From: an uncultured Clostridia bacterium
Lineage (GTDB): Bacteria > Bacillota > Clostridia > Lachnospirales > CAG-274
Direction of reading: 5' to 3'
DNA length: 64,000 bases
Assembly: GCA_947630725.1 (NCBI GenBank)
Contig: CANRIS010000001.1
Span: 242,988 to 306,987, forward strand
The translations under genes were made by a program, and so were the position numbers. A model generated the notes under the pieces. It was not told the origin of the DNA. It ran no database searches and saw only the letters and a list, made by a program, of their open reading frames with translations. Shown in pieces: positions 1 through 7,813 of the stretch. Each line of letters starts with the position of its first letter. Positions within the stretch are counted from its first letter, which is position 1.

Positions 1-1124
1 CACTCGACATCGCACTCAATTGTATCAGAATTGTTCTTTCTGTCAACTATAAGCTGATAGTTTGCCTCATATCCGTTGTTGAGCAGAACGGTTTCTATCT
101 GTGACGGGAATACGTTTACGCCCTTTACGATAAGCATATCGTCACTTCTTCCAAGGGGCTTGCTCATTCTTATATGAGTTCTTCCGCAGGAGCATTTTTT
201 GCGTGAAAGCACGCATATGTCACGGGTTCTGTATCTGATAAGGGGAAATGCTTTCTTCGTTATGCAAGTGAAAACAAGCTCGCCCTTTTCGCCCTCGGGC
301 AGAACCTCTCCTGTTTCGGGATCAATGACCTCGGCGATAAAGTGATCTTCGTTTATGTGCATACCCTTTTGTTCGCTGCACTCAAACGAAACGCCGGGGC
401 CGCTTATTTCCGTAAGTCCGTATATGTCATATGCCTTTATGCCGAGAGAGCTTTCTATTCCTCGGCGCATCTCCTCTGTCCACGCCTCAGCCCCGAATAT
501 ACCTGCCTTGAGCTTTATGCGATCCTTTACGCCCATTTCTCTTATGCTTTCGCCCAGATAAGCAGCATATGAGGGAGTACAGCAAAGAATTGTGGAGCCA
601 AGATCCGTCATAAACTGAATCTGTCTCTCGGTGTTTCCCGATGACATAGGCAGTGTGAGCGAACCTATCATATGAGAGCCTCCGTTAAGACCTGGGCCTC
701 CCGTAAAAAGTCCGTAGCCGTAGCACACATGCACAACGTCTTCCTTTGTGCCGCCTGCCGCAACAATGGCTCTTGCGCAGCAGGTATCCCAGATATGTAT
801 ATCCTCCATGGTATAGAACGCCACAACTCGTCTGCCTGTTGTGCCGCTTGTGGACTGTATCCTTACGCAGTCCTCCAAAGGTACGGCAAGAAAGCCATAG
901 GGATATTGATCCCTCAGATCGTCCTTGTTTATAAAGGGCAGTTTGCTGAGATCCTCAATGCCTCTTATATCCTCGGGCTTTACTCCTGCCTCGTCCATTT
1001 TGTTTCTATAAAATTCAACATTTTTATAAACGTGCTTTATCTGCTCAACAAGTCTTTTGCTTTGCAGCTTTTTTATTTCTTCAACGGGCATGGTTTCGAT
1101 TTCGGGGTTAAAATAGTTGCTCAT
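1..1124 (-). CDS. paaK: Phenylacetate-CoA ligase family protein, 3' end cut by window edge
   Basis: This is an adenylate-forming enzyme that would activate phenylacetate or a related aryl acid to its CoA thioester in the cytoplasm. The frame stays open from the ATG at 1124 to base 1, giving about 374 residues; the family is usually about 430, so roughly the last 55 are missing. The translation starts MSNYFNPEIETMPVEEI. It carries the AMP-binding P-loop STSGTTGRR at about residues 91-99 and the family motif YGLTEISGPG further on. Near the end it reads LGRSDDMLIVKGVNVFPSQ, the typical C-terminal swing region. The ATG follows AAGGAGAACAAAAGCTT. In gut Clostridia such genes often sit with indolepyruvate ferredoxin oxidoreductase, but that partner would lie outside the window. 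Substrate choice is not decided by sequence. Confidence 0.9.
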   Translation of the reverse strand, partial: MSNYFNPEIETMPVEEIKKLQSKRLVEQIKHVYKNVEFYRNKMDEAGVKPEDIRGIEDLSKLPFINKDDLRDQYPYGFLAVPLEDCVRIQSTSGTTGRRVVAFYTMEDIHIWDTCCARAIVAAGGTKEDVVHVCYGYGLFTGGPGLNGGSHMIGSLTLPMSSGNTERQIQFMTDLGSTILCCTPSYAAYLGESIREMGVKDRIKLKAGIFGAEAWTEEMRRGIESSLGIKAYDIYGLTEISGPGVSFECSEQKGMHINEDHFIAEVIDPETGEVLPEGEKGELVFTCITKKAFPLIRYRTRDICVLSRKKCSCGRTHIRMSKPLGRSDDMLIVKGVNVFPSQIETVLLNNGYEANYQLIVDRKNNSDTIECDVE

Positions 1125-1178
1125 AAGCTTTTGTTCTCCTTTTTTATTTTGCCTATACTCATTGAGTAGCTTTTATTT

Positions 1179-1211
1179 ATGTGTATATATGTATATATGT
1201 GTATATATGTT
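1179..1211. repeat. Short TGTATATA-type tandem repeat upstream of the ligase gene
   Basis: The 150-bp gap between xylB and the ligase gene holds alternating tgtgtatata and tgtatata units. It is probably simple-sequence DNA in or near the minus-strand promoter. No clear terminator for xylB was found here. Confidence 0.5.
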
Positions 1212-1275
1212 ATGTTTTATGTTTGCGCTGTTGTTCTTGCATAAAGCCTGTCGTGCAGGATAATAAGCATATGTA

Positions 1276-2769
1276 TCAATCGTTTTTAATAAGGAGTTTG
1301 AAGTTTTCCTTATTTGATTTATAGAGCTGTCTGAAAACGGGATATATTTTTTTGTATATCTCTGTGTTTTCGGATGGAATAATTTCTCTCACTGCCTTTA
1401 CGTTGCTGCCCTTTGCGCTTTCAAAATCGGGCGCAAGTCCCGAGCCTACAATGGCTATAACGGCTGCTCCGTAGGAGGGTCCCTCTTCTATGTTGAGTAC
1501 CTTTAAAGGCACTCCGAGAATATCCGCAAAGATCTGCCCCCAGAGCTTTGACTTGGCTCCTCCTCCCGTTATGAATATTTCATCGAGAGCGGTGAATTTT
1601 ACGACCTCCTCATACAGATCCCTTATGGCAAAGCCTACGCCCTCCATAACCGAGCGGATAATATTGCCCTTTTCGCATCCGCCGAAAATGCCGAAGAAAA
1701 CTCCCCTTGCATTCGGGTCGTTGTGAGGCGATCTTTCTCCGAAAAGATAGGGCAGAAAGATAAGTCCGCCGCTGCCCGCAGGCACTTTTTCGGCAAGTAC
1801 GTTCAGATCGTCAAAGGAAAGATTTTCAAAAAATGTCCTTTTTGTCCAGTTGAGAGCCTCGCCTGCGCAGAGCATACAGCCCATAGCATAGCAGCTGTCG
1901 GGAGCCGAATAGTTGAAAAGGTGAACACCGCCCGTCACCTCGGAATTTATTTCGGGGACATAGCCTATGACTGTACCGCTTGTGCCTATGCTTATTACTC
2001 CCTGACCCTTTTTGATAACTCCGTTTCCTATAGCGGCGCAGCTGTTGTCGGCTCCTCCTGCCACAACGGTACAATTTTCGGCAAGACCTATCTCGCCGCA
2101 AAGCTCTTTTTTAACGCTGCCGACAATGCCTGTTGAGGGAATGACCTCCGGGAGTATGTCAATGCTTACTCCTACCTTTTTGCACAGTTCCTCGGACCAG
2201 CGGCAGTTTCTTACATCAAACAAGAGCGTGCCTGCGGCGTCCGAAACGTCTGTTTTGAGGCTGCCTGTCAGCATATAGTTTATATAGTCCTTGGGCATAA
2301 CGACTTTGTTTATTTTTTCGTAGTTTTCGGGTTCGTTTTCTTTAAGCCACAATATCTTGGGCAGAGTGAAACCCTCCAGAGCAAGATTGCAGGTCATTTT
2401 CAGAAGCTCGTCTGCTCCTCCCGCAAGCTCGAATATCTCCTTCACCTGAGCCGTTGTCCTTGTGTCGTTCCATAAAAGCGCAGGTCTTATGACTGCATTG
2501 TCCTTGTCCATAAAAACCGATGAATGCATCTGACCCGATGTAGCCACAGCGGTGATCTTTCCCTTTGCCGGAGGGTTGTCCTCTACCAGCTTTTTAAGGG
2601 TTTTCAGGGTATTATCCCACCAGACGGATGGCTTTTGTTCAACCCTTCCCCCGGGATAAAAATCAGGGGTATAGCTTGTCTGCGCCGAAGCTATGATTTT
2701 TCCCCCTTCGTCCACAAGCAGACACTTGACTCCGCTTGTACCAAGATCTATTCCCACAACATAATTCAT
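1276..2769 (-). CDS. xylB: Xylulokinase (FGGY carbohydrate kinase)
   Basis: Phosphorylates D-xylulose with ATP to xylulose 5-phosphate, feeding xylose into the pentose phosphate pathway. The protein is 497 residues, normal for XylB. It begins MNYVVGIDLGTSGVKCLLVD (phosphate-1 loop of the actin-like fold). It has the substrate-pocket segment TSGQMHSSVFMD near residues 87-98, with the M-H pair typical of xylulokinases, and ends with the adenosine loop FITGGGAKSKLWGQIFADIL. I chose the ATG at 2769 because AGGAGG at about 2776-2782 lies just before it; an in-frame upstream GTG has no such site. The next gene upstream ends at 2783, so the ribosome site sits directly after that stop and the genes are probably co-transcribed. 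No xylose isomerase is nearby, but a xylosidase-like GH3 gene lies 20 kb away. Confidence 0.93.
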   Translation of the reverse strand: MNYVVGIDLGTSGVKCLLVDEGGKIIASAQTSYTPDFYPGGRVEQKPSVWWDNTLKTLKKLVEDNPPAKGKITAVATSGQMHSSVFMDKDNAVIRPALLWNDTRTTAQVKEIFELAGGADELLKMTCNLALEGFTLPKILWLKENEPENYEKINKVVMPKDYINYMLTGSLKTDVSDAAGTLLFDVRNCRWSEELCKKVGVSIDILPEVIPSTGIVGSVKKELCGEIGLAENCTVVAGGADNSCAAIGNGVIKKGQGVISIGTSGTVIGYVPEINSEVTGGVHLFNYSAPDSCYAMGCMLCAGEALNWTKRTFFENLSFDDLNVLAEKVPAGSGGLIFLPYLFGERSPHNDPNARGVFFGIFGGCEKGNIIRSVMEGVGFAIRDLYEEVVKFTALDEIFITGGGAKSKLWGQIFADILGVPLKVLNIEEGPSYGAAVIAIVGSGLAPDFESAKGSNVKAVREIIPSENTEIYKKIYPVFRQLYKSNKENFKLLIKND

Positions 2770-2782
2770 AAAAAAACCTCCT

Positions 2783-3196
2783 TTATGCCTTTGGCTCAAT
2801 ATCTATGGCCTCAAGGCTTTCTACCTCCTTAAGCTTTCCCGTTATAATACAGCCGGGAGTAACAACACATATTATATCCTGAGAATTTTTGCCTACAAAG
2901 CTCCCCAGAAAGCTTTTTTTGTTTGAAAGCGTAACCTTGACAGCCATACCTCTTTTGAAGGCGTTCCCTCTAAATTCTATATTCTCTATGGGAAAAAGAC
3001 TGTGGCACCTTTCCATGATCTCGCCAAGCTCATAGGTTCCCTTGCTTATCTGAGGCATCATTCTGACAAGCCGTCTTATTTTTATTATGCTCATTATCGT
3101 CCATGTCAGCACAAAAGATAACAGAGCCGCATACAGTACATCGGCAAGGCTTGTCACAAACATATATTTACCTATATAATACACATATCCGTTCAA
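2783..3196 (-). CDS. Small membrane protein of unknown function
   Basis: I do not recognise this 137-residue protein. It has one strong hydrophobic segment (about residues 12-38, ADVLYAALLSFVLTWTIMS), then a basic stretch (IKIRRLVRMM), then a soluble C-terminal part of about 95 residues rich in short beta-like runs (VKVTLSNKKSFLGSFVGKN, DIICVVTPGCIITGKLKEV). This suggests a membrane-anchored cytoplasmic beta domain. The start overlaps the stop of the DUF815 ATPase by 4 bp, and xylB follows 13 bp after its own stop, so translation is likely coupled across the three genes. The overlap points to a link with the ATPase rather than with sugar metabolism; that is inference. Confidence 0.6.
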   Translation of the reverse strand: MNGYVYYIGKYMFVTSLADVLYAALLSFVLTWTIMSIIKIRRLVRMMPQISKGTYELGEIMERCHSLFPIENIEFRGNAFKRGMAVKVTLSNKKSFLGSFVGKNSQDIICVVTPGCIITGKLKEVESLEAIDIEPKA

Positions 3197-4323
3197 GAGT
3201 CGTCACCTCCGCATATAAGACTTTCAACAAACTGTCTTGCCGTTCTTCCCGAGCGTCCGCCTGCAGACAGTTCAAACGCCTTTGCCGCAGCTATAAGCTC
3301 TTCATCGGCTTCAAGTCCGTGTTCATTGGCTATTCCCTTTACGATTTCAAGATATTCCTTGGGTCCCGGACGGGAGAATGTCAGCTTAAGCCCGAATCTG
3401 TCCGACAGAGACATTTTTTCGTTTAACTGATCCATTGTATGAAGCTCGCCCTTCTGAGAAATATCGCCTCTGTCCTCCCATTTTTCGGCTATTATGTGTC
3501 TGCGGTTTGAAGTCGCATAAAAAACAACATTTGAAGGCTTTGACTCTGCGCTTCCTTCAAGGACGCTCTTTAAATATTTGTATGACGTTTCCTCCGCCTC
3601 GAAAGACAGATCATCTATAAAAATAATAAATTTCAGACCACGATCGGAGAGCTTGTGCATAATTTCGGGCAGATAATGTGTTCTTTCCTTGGGGACTTCT
3701 ATAAGCCGCAAGCCCCTGCTTTGGAACCTGTTTACAAGAGCCTTTACGGAAGAAGACTTTCCCGTTCCTCTTGCTCCCGTAAGAAGTACGTTTCTTGCAG
3801 GCTTTCCTTCAAGGAAGGAAACCGTATTGTCAAGCAAGGCTTTTTTCTGATAATCATAGCAGAATATGTTGTCAAGTGAAATGGGGTCAAAAGCCTTTAC
3901 GGGGACAAGCTCGCCGCTGCCTGTGAGCCTGAAACCCTTGTAAAGAGCCTGAAGGCCGCAGCCCCTTTCTCTGTAAAATTTCGCAAGTCTGTTTGTCAGG
4001 GCAGATGCGTTTTCAAAAATTTCACAAAATTCTTCTGTTATATCCTCATCGGCAGCTTTAAGGGGAACATAGTTTCTGAAAAGCTCGGGGGAATCATAGT
4101 CCTTGAAGGTTCTGACAAGATTTTCTATCTCACTTTCTGCAAGAGCGTATAGCCCCGACGCTTTCTTTATAATGCCCTTTTCGCAGGCAAGAGAAAATAT
4201 GTTTTCGCTCGTAATAAGCTTATGGATAAAATACTTAAGGACAATATCTCCCGACATACCGTTTTGTTCCGCAAAAACGGGATAATTGACCTTATCGGGA
4301 CAGATGGGTTCAAAAATATACAT
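3193..4323 (-). CDS. DUF815-type P-loop ATPase
   Basis: A member of the DUF815 family of AAA-like ATPases, whose cellular role is not established. Counted from the upstream GTG at 4332, the Walker A motif GARGTGKS is at about residues 186-193 and Walker B FIIFIDDLSFE at 235-245. Further on are a sensor-like stretch VVFYATSNRRHI and an arginine-rich tail (GGRSGRTARQFVESL) that could hold the arginine finger. The N-terminal 170 residues form a helical region with no motif I know. The ATG at 4323 is preferred over the GTG at 4332, but neither has a strong ribosome site. Length (about 376 residues) fits the family. It is the first gene of a three-gene run with the small membrane protein and xylB, and sits downstream of the hairpin element at 4385-4740. 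Confidence 0.8.
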   Translation of the reverse strand: MYIFEPICPDKVNYPVFAEQNGMSGDIVLKYFIHKLITSENIFSLACEKGIIKKASGLYALAESEIENLVRTFKDYDSPELFRNYVPLKAADEDITEEFCEIFENASALTNRLAKFYRERGCGLQALYKGFRLTGSGELVPVKAFDPISLDNIFCYDYQKKALLDNTVSFLEGKPARNVLLTGARGTGKSSSVKALVNRFQSRGLRLIEVPKERTHYLPEIMHKLSDRGLKFIIFIDDLSFEAEETSYKYLKSVLEGSAESKPSNVVFYATSNRRHIIAEKWEDRGDISQKGELHTMDQLNEKMSLSDRFGLKLTFSRPGPKEYLEIVKGIANEHGLEADEELIAAAKAFELSAGGRSGRTARQFVESLICGGDDS

Positions 4324-4456
4324 ATGCGTCACGCTTTCGTTTGAATATAATTATATATAATTGATGCAAAGAACACAGTTTATTAAAAAATTTTCGCTCG
4401 CACCTTTGCTTTCGGAGTACCTGCGGTACTCCCAAAACAAAGGCGGAGCCGTAAGG

Positions 4457-4552
4457 GGGCGGCGCTCCGAACCGATTTCATCGGTTCGGAGCTGCTCCTG
4501 CTGCCTGCGGCAGCAGGAGCGTACCTTTGCCTACGGCAAAGGTACGCCGCCC
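4457..4552. repeat. Cloverleaf-forming intergenic element (copy 1)
   Basis: This 96-bp stretch is almost fully self-complementary. A 7-bp closing stem (gggcggc 4457-4463 with gccgccc 4546-4552) encloses three abutting hairpins: 13 bp with loop ttc (4464-4492), 12 bp with loop tgc (4494-4520) and 11 bp with loop tac (4521-4545). Only one base (4493) is unpaired between the arms. A further 8-bp hairpin with loop tgc lies just before it (4414-4432). It sits between ychF and the DUF815 gene, both on the minus strand. A second element with the same topology but other arm sequences lies at 47723-47825. What it does is unknown. Confidence 0.75.
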
Positions 4553-4593
4553 AATACTTTAATATCGTCGCAAGCTACCGGAGCCGACAAAAC

Positions 4594-4725
4594 GGCTGCC
4601 GAAGGCGGCCCCCGTACCCGGCGGGCAGCCGGGTACGCCCCCTGAAGGGGCGGAAAGCCCCAAAGCAGCTCGGCAGATTTTCATATGTTTGTATGTTTAC
4701 AGGGTTTTCCGCCCCTTCAGGGGGC
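4594..4725. repeat. Hairpin cluster and 20-bp inverted repeat beside the cloverleaf
   Basis: After the cloverleaf come a 7-bp hairpin with loop gaa (4594-4610), a 10-bp hairpin with loop gggca (4613-4637), and two arms of a perfect 20-bp inverted repeat (4637-4656 and 4706-4725) separated by 49 bp. There is no T-run, so a simple terminator reading is not supported. The GC content is far above that of the flanking DNA. Confidence 0.7.
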
Positions 4726-4754
4726 TAAGGAAAGCAAATCAAAAATATATGCTA

Positions 4755-5849
4755 TCACACGTTGAATCTGAAAAGAACAACGTCTCCATCCTTAAAGATA
4801 TAATCTTTTCCTTCGCTTCTGTAGACTCCCGCCTCCTTTGCGGCAGCCACCGAGCCAAGCCTCACGAGATCGTCATATGTAACGACCTCCGCCCGTATAA
4901 ATCCCTTTTCAAAGTCCGAATGAATTTTTCCGGCAGCTTTCGGTGCCTTTGTACCTTTTTCGATAGTCCACGCGCGGCACTCCTTTTCTCCTGCCGTCAG
5001 ATAGCTCATAAGTCCCAAAAGCTCATAGCTTGCCTTTATAAGCCTGTCAAGACCGCTCTCTGAAAGCCCCAGCTCTTCAAGAAATTCGGCCTTTTCATCA
5101 GGCTCCAATCCGGCGATCTCCTCTTCTATTTTGGCACATATTACAAAAACTCCATCGCCGTTTTGGGCTGCATGTTCTCTTACGACTTTGGTATATTCGT
5201 TTTCTCCGCCGTCAGCAAGGCAGTCCTCGTCTACATTTGCTGCGTACAGCACGGGTTTGAGGGTCAGAAGATTAAGCCCCTTTGCGATTTCCCTGTCCTC
5301 CTCATCGGAAAATTCCAACGTGGCGGGCGAAACCCCCTCCTGAAGGCAGGCTTTTATTTTTTTGAGTATTTCAATCTCTTTTTTCAGGCTCTTATCGGAC
5401 ATAGCCTGCTTTTCGGTTTTTGCGAGTCTCCTGTCTATTATTTCGAGATCAGAGAGCATCAGTTCAAGGTCTATGGTTTCTATATCCGCCAGAGGATTTA
5501 TTTTTGAATCCACATGGACCACATTTGAATCCTCAAAGCATCTCACCACATGGACAACAGCGTCTACCTCTCTTATATGCGAAAGAAACTTGTTGCCGAG
5601 ACCCTCTCCCTTTGAGGCGCCTCTTACCAGTCCGGCTATATCCACAAATTCTATTACAGCAGGTGTGATTTTTTTCGTATTATACATTTTCCCCAACACG
5701 TCAAGTCTTTTGTCGGGAACAGCCGCTATCCCCACATTTGGGTCAATGGTACAGAAGGGATAGTTTGCGGCCTCTGCGCCTCCTCCCGTAAGAGAATTGA
5801 AAAGCGTAGACTTTCCCACATTGGGAAGTCCGATAATACCCAGTTTCAT
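4755..5849 (-). CDS. ychF: Redox-regulated Obg-like ATPase YchF
   Basis: A universally conserved TRAFAC-class P-loop protein that binds ATP in preference to GTP and associates with ribosomes. The 364 residues match the family length. The G1 motif GLPNVGKST is at about residues 7-15, the switch segment NYPFCTIDPNVGIAAVPD follows, and G3 is FVDIAGLVRGASKGEGLGNKFL. The family's divergent G4 is AANVDED, and the C-terminal TGS domain includes GEKECRAWTIEKGTKAPKAAGKIHSDFEKGFIRAEV (read in parts). The ATG at 5849 follows an AAAGGAAAGAGGAC stretch. The gene is alone on its strand, with a bidirectional hairpin just upstream and the cloverleaf element downstream. Confidence 0.96.
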   Translation of the reverse strand: MKLGIIGLPNVGKSTLFNSLTGGGAEAANYPFCTIDPNVGIAAVPDKRLDVLGKMYNTKKITPAVIEFVDIAGLVRGASKGEGLGNKFLSHIREVDAVVHVVRCFEDSNVVHVDSKINPLADIETIDLELMLSDLEIIDRRLAKTEKQAMSDKSLKKEIEILKKIKACLQEGVSPATLEFSDEEDREIAKGLNLLTLKPVLYAANVDEDCLADGGENEYTKVVREHAAQNGDGVFVICAKIEEEIAGLEPDEKAEFLEELGLSESGLDRLIKASYELLGLMSYLTAGEKECRAWTIEKGTKAPKAAGKIHSDFEKGFIRAEVVTYDDLVRLGSVAAAKEAGVYRSEGKDYIFKDGDVVLFRFNV

Positions 5850-5875
5850 TTAGTCCTCTTTCCTTTCCAAAATAA

Positions 5876-5911
5876 AAAACGGCATTATAAACACCCTTCA
5901 AATGCCGTTTT
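5876..5911. terminator. Hairpin terminator between the small membrane gene and ychF
   Basis: A 10-bp stem (aaaacggcat 5876-5885, atgccgtttt 5902-5911) has A-runs on the left and T-runs on the right. It can end the minus-strand transcript of the 60-residue gene before ychF. Confidence 0.65.
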
Positions 5912-5927
5912 GAAATTCATTGTCTCA

Positions 5928-6110
5928 TCAAGAGTTTTTTCCGGCAATAAAGCCCATAAGCAGACCGTTAATAAATACTGCGCCGGCTGCTGCACAAAGG
6001 GCAGCTATGACCTTTGATTTATCCTTCTTAGGAATAACCACGCAATTTTTCTTGGGTGCCTCCTGAGCTTCCTTAGCCTTATTTCTGTAATGTACTCTAG
6101 CGCTTGCCAT
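5928..6110 (-). CDS. Small single-pass membrane protein of unknown function
   Basis: A 60-residue protein I do not recognise. The first half is basic and soluble (MASARVHYRNKAKEAQEA, then KKDKSK). One hydrophobic helix follows (about residues 35-57, VIAALCAAAGAVFINGLLM), ending at GKNS. The ATG at 6110 is chosen because GGAGG lies 10 bp before it; an upstream in-frame ATG would place that ribosome site inside the gene. A TATAAT-like box (within 6164-6175, reverse strand) may drive it. It is flanked by a terminator before ychF and a divergent Nudix operon, so it seems to be its own transcript. Confidence 0.65.
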   Translation of the reverse strand: MASARVHYRNKAKEAQEAPKKNCVVIPKKDKSKVIAALCAAAGAVFINGLLMGFIAGKNS

Positions 6111-6304
6111 TGTCAAACAGCCTCCTTTTTTATTCAATTAAATGTATATTCCAATACTTTGAGACTATTATATCACAAATATTTTTCTTTTAAAAGAGAT
6201 TTTATGAAATTTTTTCAAATTTTTATAGAAAAATTCTCCTTATGGGTTTATACTATATATCATAGAAACTGCGAATATGCGAAAAAACGACTATGGAGGA
6301 TATT

Positions 6305-6841
6305 ATGTACAAAACCACAAAACGCAAGGACATTTTCAAAGGCAGGATAATAGACGTAAAGGAGGATACGGTCATACTTCCCGATGGCAAAGAGGCCAAA
6401 AGAGAGGTCGTCCTTCACAGTGACGCATCAGCCGCAGTTGCGGTTGACCCGGAGGGAAAGCTCCTCTTTGTCGAGCAGTACCGTCACCCCATAGGCGCAA
6501 ACCTGCTTGAACTGCCTGCAGGGCTTGTTGAGGACGGAGAGGATCCAAAGGACTGCATAATAAGGGAGCTTGAAGAGGAGACAGCCTTTATGCCCCAAAA
6601 AACAGAGCATCTTATAAGCTTTCATACCTCGGCAGGCTTTTCAAACGAAATGCTGCACATATATCTTTGCAGCGATCTCATACAGGGAAAGGCGAACCCC
6701 GATGACGATGAGTTTCTGACGCTGCGCCGCTTAAGTCTTTCAGAGGCTCTTTCAAAAATATCCTCCGGCGAAATAACCGACAGCAAGACTATCATAGGCT
6801 TGCTGTATTATAACAGTATTCTTAAGGAGAGAAAAAAATGA
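6305..6841 (+). CDS. Nudix hydrolase, ADP-ribose pyrophosphatase-like
   Basis: Probably hydrolyses ADP-ribose or a related nucleoside diphosphate sugar to AMP and a sugar phosphate. The 178-residue protein has the N-terminal beta strands of this subfamily (VVLHSDASAAVAVDPEGKLLFVEQYR) and a Nudix box GLVEDGEDPKDCIIRELEEE beginning near residue 73, with catalytic REXXEE present. The glycine that normally follows EEX in the box is alanine here (ETAF). I start at the ATG at 6305, which follows GGAGG by 6 bp, and not at the ATG at 6293 that contains that site. The stop overlaps the prmA start by 4 bp, so it leads an operon of translation and sulfur genes. Confidence 0.88.
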   Translation: MYKTTKRKDIFKGRIIDVKEDTVILPDGKEAKREVVLHSDASAAVAVDPEGKLLFVEQYRHPIGANLLELPAGLVEDGEDPKDCIIRELEEETAFMPQKTEHLISFHTSAGFSNEMLHIYLCSDLIQGKANPDDDEFLTLRRLSLSEALSKISSGEITDSKTIIGLLYYNSILKERKK

Positions 6842-7809
6842 ATTTCAGCAAATATACAATAAGAACCACAAGAGAAGGCACCGAGGCGGTATGCGCCGCC
6901 CTTATGGGTGAGGGAATAAACGGAGTCGAAATAGACGACCCCTATCAGAGAGCCGAGTTTTTGGCTACACCGTCTCCCTCGTGGGATTATGCCGAGGAGG
7001 GGCTTAACGATATGTCCGACACGGACGTAAAGGTCATATTCTATCTGAGCGAAAACCCGTGGGGTAAGGATCTCCTCATAAACGTAAAAAACGCATTGGA
7101 AAGACTTAAAAAAATGGATCTCGGCATCAATGTGGGAAAGCTCAGTCTCGAAAGCTGCGAAGGTCTGAACGATGAGGTATGGCTTTCCAAATGGAAGGAA
7201 TTTTATAAGCCCTTCAACGTAGGCGAAAAGCTCTGTATAAGACCCGACTGGGAGGATGTTCCCGATACGGACAGGATAATTCTCACAATAAACCCGGGGA
7301 ATGTTTTCGGCACGGGTCTGCACCAGACCACAAGGCTGTGCCTGAAGCAGCTTGAAAAAAACGTGACAAACGGCATGGAGGCAATCGACCTCGGCTGCGG
7401 CAGCGGAATACTCTCCGCGGCGGCCATTCTTCTTGGCGCAAAGCACGTCTTTGCCGCGGACATTGACGAAAACGCAGTCACCACAGCCTACGAAAACGCA
7501 GGTCTTAACGGCATAGGCAGGGATCGCCTGTACGTTACATCGGGAGATATTCTTACCGATGTGTCTCTCAGAGAACAAATAGGAGAAAACAAATATGACA
7601 TAGCTGCGGCAAATATTGTGGCGGACATAATAATTCCCATATCGCCGTTTGTATATAAACTGCTCAGAAGCGGAGGGATATTCATTTCTTCGGGAATAAT
7701 AAAAGAGAGATTGGACGAGGTAAAGTCTGCGATAATTGCAAGCGGCTTTGAGATCGCAGAAACGGATATATTGGAGGATTGGTGCTGCATAACAGCCATA
7801 AAGGGATGA
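6838..7809 (+). CDS. prmA: Ribosomal protein L11 methyltransferase
   Basis: Transfers methyl groups from S-adenosylmethionine to ribosomal protein L11. The 323 residues match PrmA. The N-terminal substrate-recruitment domain comes first (FSKYTIRTTREGTEAVCAAL). The linker holds WLSKWKEFYKPFNVG, and the SAM-binding domain has FGTGLHQTTRLCL and the glycine loop AIDLGCGSGILSAAA at about residues 181-195. The catalytic-region motif AANIVADII follows. Its ATG overlaps the Nudix stop (ATGA-type coupling) and rsmE follows after 4 bp. Its substrate L11 is encoded by rplK, 9 kb away on the other strand. Confidence 0.96.
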   Translation: MNFSKYTIRTTREGTEAVCAALMGEGINGVEIDDPYQRAEFLATPSPSWDYAEEGLNDMSDTDVKVIFYLSENPWGKDLLINVKNALERLKKMDLGINVGKLSLESCEGLNDEVWLSKWKEFYKPFNVGEKLCIRPDWEDVPDTDRIILTINPGNVFGTGLHQTTRLCLKQLEKNVTNGMEAIDLGCGSGILSAAAILLGAKHVFAADIDENAVTTAYENAGLNGIGRDRLYVTSGDILTDVSLREQIGENKYDIAAANIVADIIIPISPFVYKLLRSGGIFISSGIIKERLDEVKSAIIASGFEIAETDILEDWCCITAIKG

Positions 7810-7813
7810 TATT

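Noticed and set aside
4457..4552. tRNA gene (because of the cloverleaf fold)
   Set aside because: The arms are 11-13 bp with 3-nt loops and there is no T-loop GTTCRA or anticodon arm; it is not a tRNA.
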